From positions 62,001-126,000 of the forward strand of contig JBBCIY010000013.1 of NCBI GenBank assembly GCA_037189645.1: a stretch of 64,000 nt of DNA, in the 5' to 3' direction. Shown in pieces: positions 58,797 through 64,000 of this stretch. Position numbers and translations under genes: made by a program. Origin of the DNA: Taishania sp037189645 (GTDB taxonomy: Bacteria > Bacteroidota > Bacteroidia > Flavobacteriales_D > Crocinitomicaceae). The notes under the pieces were generated by a model. That model saw nothing but the letters and a program-made list of their open reading frames with translations. It did no database searches and was not told the DNA's origin. Numbering within the stretch: position 1 is the first letter of the stretch; each line of letters starts with the position of its first letter.

Positions 58797-59528
58797 TCAG
58801 TCTGCGACCTTTGATGAATCTGAGCACAGCTTATTCAGTGTATCCAATTCCTCCTTCGTAAAATACCTGTATTGCCCGACGGGAACATCCAGTGAAATAT
58901 TCATGATCCGTATCCGCTTTAAGCTTTTCACTTCGTATCCTAAATATTCGCACATACGACGGATCTGGCGATTCAGTCCCTGGGTGAGAATAATCCGGAA
59001 TTTGTGCCGGTCCAACTGTTCTACAACACATTCCCGTGTTACGGTATCTAAAATCGGGACACCCGAACGCATTTTTTCCAGGAAACTTTGAGTAATCGGC
59101 AGATCTACCCGAACGATGTATTCTTTTTCATGGTTGTTCCTCGCCCGAAGAATCTTGTTGACAATGTCTCCGTCATTCGTCAGGAAAATCAATCCTTCAC
59201 TGGCTTTGTCCAGCCTCCCGATAGGGAAAATACGTTCCGGATAATTGATAAAATCGATGATATTGTCTTTTTCCCGTTTTGTATCTGTGGTGCAAACGAT
59301 TCCCCTGGGTTTATTGAAAGCCAGGTACACGTGGTTGACCTTCCTATCCTGGATCAGCTTCCCATCCACGTGGATCTGGTCATCCTTTCCGACTTTGGTT
59401 CCCATTTCAGGAATCACGCCGTTGATCTTCACCCTTCCTTCTTCAATTAGCTTATCGGCTGCCCTCCGGGAGCAAAAACCAATTTCACTCAAATACTTGT
59501 TTATACGTGTCAACCCTTCTTCACTCAT
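58797..59528 (-). CDS. rluF: 23S rRNA pseudouridine synthase, RluF-type
   Basis: The 243-residue protein starts with an S4 RNA-binding domain (TRINKYLSEIGFCSRRAADKLIEEGRVKING) and continues as an RsuA/RluB/RluF-type pseudouridine synthase. The catalytic Asp is in IFPIGRLDKASEGLIFLTNDG; LTQGLNRQIRRMCEYLGYEVKSLKRIRI is the conserved late block. The length and the absence of a long C-terminal tail favour RluF (position 2604) over RluB, but without a comparison this is a best guess. It follows the EEP gene at 1 bp. Confidence 0.88.
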   Translation of the reverse strand: MSEEGLTRINKYLSEIGFCSRRAADKLIEEGRVKINGVIPEMGTKVGKDDQIHVDGKLIQDRKVNHVYLAFNKPRGIVCTTDTKREKDNIIDFINYPERIFPIGRLDKASEGLIFLTNDGDIVNKILRARNNHEKEYIVRVDLPITQSFLEKMRSGVPILDTVTRECVVEQLDRHKFRIILTQGLNRQIRRMCEYLGYEVKSLKRIRIMNISLDVPVGQYRYFTKEELDTLNKLCSDSSKVAD

Positions 59529-59529
59529 A

Positions 59530-60636
59530 TCACTTTACTTTGCTCACTGTGCAAGAAATCGCACGATGATCGCTAAATGGTCTTTTCTGAACAACGAAAT
59601 CACTTGAAACCAGCTCCGGGGAATGAAAAATATAATCAATCCGGCCAGCGGGCAGTTTCCCGACATAAGTAGAACCTATTCCCGAACCGCAACTCAAAAA
59701 TGCATCCGTTAACTGATTGTGAAACTGATTGTAAACAAACGAAACCGGTGTATCGTTAAAATCACCGCAAACAATCACGGGATAGGGTGAGTTGCGGATG
59801 TGTTCATTGATCCGGATTGCCTGGTCGGCTCTTTTGGGGTAGGCTGTTTTCAGTTTCCGGATAATTCCCTTTACCATTTCGGTTTTTACCGTATCATCCT
59901 GGATTTTACTGATCCGAAATGATTGCAGGTGAACATTATATACACGAAATGTATCCTGGTTCTTCACTACATCCGTATAAATACAGAAGTTATAATTGCT
60001 TTCATCTTCCGATTCAAAGATCACATCTCCTTTGGCAATGACAGGAAGCCGGGAGAACATGGCTACACCAAAGTGCTGCCTTCCAACCTTTTTATAAATG
60101 TATCGCTGGTGGTAATCGGCTGCCGGAAATTGTTCTTTAAACAGGTCCGCAGTCTGGAAACGGGTTGGATTATCTTTATTGTAGAATTCCTGGAAACACA
60201 CAACATCCGCCCCCTGATCAATCGCATAGCTGAAAATACTGTCCCGGGTAGCGAACTTTTTCTCACTGTCTTCATCGTACAGGTCAAAGATCTGTACATT
60301 GTTTGAAAGTACTTTTATGCTTGTCACGGCATTTCCGGGCAATTCCGTTTCAGCTCCATACGCAAACAACCGGAAGAAATAGCTGTAGCCAATGATCACA
60401 ATCAACAACAGGGAAATGCTCCATTTCACAGAGCGCATCAGGATCCAGTAGATGATCAGGATAAACGCAAGAAATACCAGCACCGGGTATGCTAACCCGA
60501 AAAAAGGTAAAATCCACAGGTTCCCGGGGTGTATCAATGGCGTTACGTATGCCACAAGAAGCGACGCAATAAGAATAATGGAACCAATCCTCATCACATT
60601 TGAAAAACGAAATATCTTCTTCAGCTTCTCGCCCAT
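59530..60636 (-). CDS. Membrane endonuclease/exonuclease/phosphatase family hydrolase
   Basis: The 368-residue protein has three N-terminal membrane helices (about 18-95) and an EEP-fold domain. Metal and catalytic residues are seen in VVCFQEF (Glu), IVCGDFNDTP (Asp, Asn) and FSDHRAI (Asp-His). It could be a phosphodiesterase acting on DNA, lipids or sugar phosphates; which one is unknown. Genes of this type follow the rhomboid pair after mutL in many Bacteroidetes. Confidence 0.9.
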   Translation of the reverse strand: MGEKLKKIFRFSNVMRIGSIILIASLLVAYVTPLIHPGNLWILPFFGLAYPVLVFLAFILIIYWILMRSVKWSISLLLIVIIGYSYFFRLFAYGAETELPGNAVTSIKVLSNNVQIFDLYDEDSEKKFATRDSIFSYAIDQGADVVCFQEFYNKDNPTRFQTADLFKEQFPAADYHQRYIYKKVGRQHFGVAMFSRLPVIAKGDVIFESEDESNYNFCIYTDVVKNQDTFRVYNVHLQSFRISKIQDDTVKTEMVKGIIRKLKTAYPKRADQAIRINEHIRNSPYPVIVCGDFNDTPVSFVYNQFHNQLTDAFLSCGSGIGSTYVGKLPAGRIDYIFHSPELVSSDFVVQKRPFSDHRAISCTVSKVK

Positions 60637-60652
60637 ATTCTGCTTCTTCCCG

Positions 60653-61576
60653 CTATTTTTGACTGCCCTGGCTCTGCCTGAAAAGCAAATCTTTCTCTTC
60701 TTTTGTCAGTGATTCATACCCGGATTTAGAGATCTTGTCCAATATGGCATCGATCCGCTCCTGGCGTTTTTTCGCTTCCATATTGTATTCTTCATCCGAC
60801 TTAAATCCTCTGGATTGTGCCGCTTTACTTTTGGAATAACGAAAGTTTCCGCTCTTTGTTTTATTTCTTTTGAATAACCCGGCCAATTTATCACCGGTCC
60901 GGATTCCCCTGTTAATGATATTTGTTGAGCTGAACGGGTTACGGACAGAAATAAAACCCAGCAATGCCCCGCCGATGTGCGCAAAGTAAGCTGTACCGTT
61001 AGTGGTCCCTATTCCTGCATTATACAAGTTGGCCAGTATTAAAATCAACGCGATAAAAATCAGCCGGATGTTGAACAGCCCGAACACTGATACCGTTAAT
61101 TGCGGCTGGTAGAACGCAATCGCGACCAGAATGGCCATCACTGAACCTGACGCCCCGATCAATACTGCATCTGAAAACCCGGGAAGTATCAAATGTGCCA
61201 CTATTTCCAGCAAACCTCCAAAAATCCCTCCCAGGATATAAGTATAAAGCAGCCGTTTGGCACTGAAAAACTGTTCAAAGATCCTTCCTGCTCCAAACAG
61301 TATCAGCATGTTCAGGAGCAAATGAAAAAAAGTGTAATGTGTAAAGATATTGGTAAACAATCCCCACGGCCGGACAATGAATTCCCTGATATTGGTGTGG
61401 AGCCCGAATACATCGTCCATTATATTCAGCAGTCCCGTTCCGAGAATACGTGCCAGCACTTCGATAATACCCACAACGATAAAAACAAGCACATTGATGA
61501 ATATCAATTTTATTGTCATTCCCCCGGTGCGGTAGGTATTTTTCAAGTCGGCAATAAAACTATTTTCCGTTTGCAT
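60653..61576 (-). CDS. Rhomboid intramembrane serine protease with DUF6576-like tail
   Basis: The 307-residue protein has six membrane helices. The catalytic Ser is in LIGASGSVMA (GxSx motif) and the His in YFAHIGGALLG. The oxyanion-side residues are in FHLLLNM. The C-terminal 80 residues (RGFKSDEEYNMEAKKRQERIDAILDKISKSGYESLTKEEKDLLFRQ) form a cytoplasmic helical domain found in Bacteroidetes rhomboids. It cuts membrane protein helices; no substrate is known here. Confidence 0.93.
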   Translation of the reverse strand: MQTENSFIADLKNTYRTGGMTIKLIFINVLVFIVVGIIEVLARILGTGLLNIMDDVFGLHTNIREFIVRPWGLFTNIFTHYTFFHLLLNMLILFGAGRIFEQFFSAKRLLYTYILGGIFGGLLEIVAHLILPGFSDAVLIGASGSVMAILVAIAFYQPQLTVSVFGLFNIRLIFIALILILANLYNAGIGTTNGTAYFAHIGGALLGFISVRNPFSSTNIINRGIRTGDKLAGLFKRNKTKSGNFRYSKSKAAQSRGFKSDEEYNMEAKKRQERIDAILDKISKSGYESLTKEEKDLLFRQSQGSQK

Positions 61577-61622
61577 AGTATTTGGCAGTTATTCAAAATT
61601 ACAAAATTTGCGCTGATTCAGT

Positions 61623-62441
61623 TTAATAGAAATTCCTGCGGTCCCTCTTCCTCCAGTATAACACAAGAATTATTCCGACAACCGCCCCCCCGACATGAGC
61701 CAGATGAGCGATGTTGTCAACTGTCGAAGAAAAGAAGCTCATATAAACCTCATACACCAGGTATCCGCCAATAAAGTATTTCGCTTTGATCGGGATCGGA
61801 GGAAAAAGCAACATCAGCTCCGTATTCGGGAACAATATGGCAAATGCTGCCAGCAATCCAAAAAGAGCTCCGGAGGCACCAACCATTCCTTTATTCGAGT
61901 AAACGATATAGTCTACAAGAGCCTGAGGATTCTGAAACGTTTCCATTGAAATATCTCCTTTCTGGTACAGACCTACAAAATATTTATCCAAGTTACTGGT
62001 ATTATGAGACACATAATAATCCCAAAAAATACCATCTTTTACTATCTGATCAATTTTATAGGAAGAATTTCCCATTTCAACCAACTGTTGTTTCAATTCC
62101 GCGATGGGGAAAAAACCAATTGTGTTATACAAAAGAAACGCACCTATCCCCGCTGAAAAATAAAAAATAAAATAGCGTTTTGCCCCCCAGACCCGTTCGA
62201 GGTGAGATCCGAACATTACCAGCATGAACATATTGAAAAATATATGAAAAATGCCGTCAAGACTATGAGAGAACATGTGAGTTACAAGCTGAAAGGGCTG
62301 AAACAAAGGGGAGTTTATAAAATGTGCCGCAAAGAAGCTGTGCAGGTCCCCGCCTGACTGATAATCAATATATGTGGCCACATACATCAGGATATTGATA
62401 ATCAGTATATTTTTGGTTACTATCGGAATATTATTAAACAT
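61623..62441 (-). CDS. Rhomboid intramembrane serine protease
   Basis: The 272-residue protein has six membrane helices with GASGALFG (catalytic Ser) and IAHLAHVGGAVVG (catalytic His). A luminal loop of about 75 residues (LKQQLVEMGNSSYKIDQIVKDGIFWDYYVSHNTSNLDKYFVGLYQ...) separates helices 3 and 4 and is longer than in E. coli GlpG. It starts 5 bp after mutL and is followed by the second rhomboid after 46 bp. Confidence 0.93.
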   Translation of the reverse strand: MFNNIPIVTKNILIINILMYVATYIDYQSGGDLHSFFAAHFINSPLFQPFQLVTHMFSHSLDGIFHIFFNMFMLVMFGSHLERVWGAKRYFIFYFSAGIGAFLLYNTIGFFPIAELKQQLVEMGNSSYKIDQIVKDGIFWDYYVSHNTSNLDKYFVGLYQKGDISMETFQNPQALVDYIVYSNKGMVGASGALFGLLAAFAILFPNTELMLLFPPIPIKAKYFIGGYLVYEVYMSFFSSTVDNIAHLAHVGGAVVGIILVLYWRKRDRRNFY

Positions 62442-62446
62442 CTTTT

Positions 62447-64000
62447 CTAAAATAATTGCTGTATTTCTGTTAACGGGATTGTTTTCAGGATTAATTTACC
62501 TCCCGGGGTATAGACATGTTCCGCGCATTGGAACAAAGATTCGGTCAGGTGTGCCACGCTCTCCTTACTGCTTGAAATGACCTTGGACGTGCCTGCATTT
62601 CTGGCAATGTTCGAGATCAGCACATGTGCGATTTCGCCTTTGTCAATTTCTGTAAATGACAACTGTTCAAGTATCGAGTCAACACACTCATTGATAGCTT
62701 CTTCCTCCAGCACAGCAGGTACTGCATTCAACAGCAGCATCCCATTCTGAATGGTGCTTTCGAATCCTAATCGGCCCAGCAATACGGAATGACTTTCCCA
62801 GGTCGCCGTCTCTCCGGAAGAAACCTCCTTTTCGTAAGGAAATAACAATGTCTGAGAAGCAATGGGATGCACAATGAACTCTTTCATCATGGAATCGTAG
62901 ATGATCCGTTCATAAGCACGTTTACCGTGAACCACCATCAGGCCAGTTTTGGTTGGAAAGAAAAGGTACGGTGAGCGAAGAATGAACTGATCAAATTGAG
63001 CAGTTTCTTCCTCTTCTATCGAAATCACCTGCTGAACGTCTTCTTCTTTTTCCTCTATCCCGTCCACATCGTAAAAATTTTCCCAATCCTGCTGCGCAGT
63101 CTTGTTTGTCCCAAATCCCTGCTGGTTAAGTGCCTTATTCGCTGAAGCATATGAATTGGTCTTTGAACTGCTTTTTGTCTCCGCAGAGAATGGGTTATAG
63201 TTTGGATTAACCTGTATCTGCGGTTGAACAGCAGGTTTCGAATGCATCTCATAAGGCAGGTCAAAACTTTGCTCACGATCAAAATCGAGGGTCGGTGCGA
63301 TGTTATATTTCCCCAATGCCTGGCGGATAGAGCTTACCAGGATGGAGTAAATGTATTTGTCTTCCTCAAATTTTATTTCCGTCTTCGTAGGATGAACATT
63401 GACGTCTATTTTTGACGGGTCAATTTCAAAATATAAAAAATAACCGGGATAGGTCTTCGGCGGAATCAATCCGTCAAATGCTTTGTTCACCGCATTATTA
63501 AAGTAAGCATCTCTGAAAAAACGATTGTTTACAAACAAGAACTGCTCTCCCCTGGTCTTCTTCGCAAACTCAGGTTTGATCACATACCCGGTAACCTTTA
63601 CAATCGTCGTTTCTTCATTTATCGGAACGAGGCGCTCATTTTGGCGGTCCCCGATGATATCTACAATCCGTTTACGGAGAACGACACTTCTGAGGTTATA
63701 TACTTCCGTTCCATTGTGTGTCAGGATCAGGTGAATATCGGGATGTGCCAATGCGATGCGTTCAAACTCCTCCCGTATATGACGGAATTCCACATCGTTC
63801 GACTTCAGAAAATTTCTCCTGGCGGGGACATTGTAAAACAGGTTCTTTACCTCAAAGCTCGTTCCTTTATTGCAAACCGTTTCTTCCTTTGATACGATTT
63901 CACTCCCCTCAATCAGTACTTTTGTTCCGGTATCTTCCCCTTCCTGCCTGGTTTGCAGCGTTACATGAGCGATCGCCGCGATGCTGGCCAACGCTTCGCC
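62447..64000 (-). CDS. mutL: DNA mismatch repair protein MutL, N-terminus outside the window
   Basis: The gene runs off the right edge. The visible 518 residues start within the conserved GEALASIAAI motif of the GHKL ATPase domain, so about 95 residues are missing. GTSFEVKNLFYNVPARRNFLKS, GYVIKPEF and the DVNVHPTKTEIKF segment of the transducer domain are clear. The C-terminal dimerisation domain is complete. At the place of the metal-binding DQHAxxE motif it reads HGKRAYER (62929-62906), so endonuclease residues are lost. It is the first visible gene of the mutL-rhomboid-rhomboid-EEP-rluF operon. Confidence 0.94.
   Translation of the reverse strand, partial: GEALASIAAIAHVTLQTRQEGEDTGTKVLIEGSEIVSKEETVCNKGTSFEVKNLFYNVPARRNFLKSNDVEFRHIREEFERIALAHPDIHLILTHNGTEVYNLRSVVLRKRIVDIIGDRQNERLVPINEETTIVKVTGYVIKPEFAKKTRGEQFLFVNNRFFRDAYFNNAVNKAFDGLIPPKTYPGYFLYFEIDPSKIDVNVHPTKTEIKFEEDKYIYSILVSSIRQALGKYNIAPTLDFDREQSFDLPYEMHSKPAVQPQIQVNPNYNPFSAETKSSSKTNSYASANKALNQQGFGTNKTAQQDWENFYDVDGIEEKEEDVQQVISIEEEETAQFDQFILRSPYLFFPTKTGLMVVHGKRAYERIIYDSMMKEFIVHPIASQTLLFPYEKEVSSGETATWESHSVLLGRLGFESTIQNGMLLLNAVPAVLEEEAINECVDSILEQLSFTEIDKGEIAHVLISNIARNAGTSKVISSSKESVAHLTESLFQCAEHVYTPGGKLILKTIPLTEIQQLF

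Overview
The window is chromosomal DNA of a member of Bacteroidota, most likely Flavobacteriales; a Fluviicola-like (Crocinitomicaceae) organism would fit, but the genus is a guess. The signs are promoters of the Bacteroidetes type (TTG, about 19-22 bp, TAnnTTTG) in front of many genes, two proteins with type IX secretion C-terminal sorting domains, OmpA proteins with TSP3 repeats, the ctaB-cox3-cox3-cox4-Sco-DUF420 order, and the mutL-rhomboid-rhomboid-EEP order. Coding density is high and no prophage, IS element or CRISPR array is visible.

Layout. 0-14 kb: RNA-binding RRM protein, unknown proteins, M23 peptidase, ddl, a NatAB-type ABC exporter, a T9SS cargo protein, a CNNM/CorC protein, ilvE, recQ and an OmpA protein. 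14-15.4 kb: tRNA-Asn followed by a tandemly duplicated GIY-YIG nuclease unit, then ssb. 15.5-17.7 kb: a darA-darB pair (dialkylresorcinol synthesis). 17.8-23.8 kb: a heavy-metal RND efflux operon whose permease is fused to its outer-membrane factor. 23.9-30.5 kb: YqgE, an SRPBCC protein, lnt, a DUF3108 protein, a solute-binding-like protein and an MsbA-like ABC exporter. 30.6-35.7 kb: a large OmpA/TSP3 protein and a secreted S1 protease. 35.8-42 kb: an orphan response regulator and a cytochrome oxidase accessory operon. 42-50 kb: small membrane proteins and a tetR-acrA-acrB-tolC drug-efflux operon. 50-58.7 kb: GNAT, a membrane-anchored AraC regulator, a candidate small RNA, gpsA-aspartokinase-AlkC/D-like, mnmD, YceI and Bcr/CflA. 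58.8-64 kb: an operon reading mutL (cut by the window end), two rhomboids, an EEP hydrolase and rluF.

The most unusual signals are (1) a family of short palindromes with core TATCGC-N6-GCGATA, at least seven clear copies, mostly between genes but one inside the metal efflux gene; (2) the tRNA-Asn/GIY-YIG duplication, whose second unit carries a tRNA 3' remnant with an 18-bp palindrome in the T-loop position; (3) a candidate ~200-nt RNA with its own promoter box and end hairpin at 52.1-52.3 kb; (4) an RND permease-OMF fusion with an internal signal peptide; (5) a MutL whose endonuclease metal-binding motif is degraded; and (6) cytochrome oxidase proteins with unusual inserts.

Functions were assigned by reading motifs and recalling families; no database search was run. 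Start sites were moved downstream of the longest open frame where a signal peptide, a known N-terminus or a promoter box argued for it.
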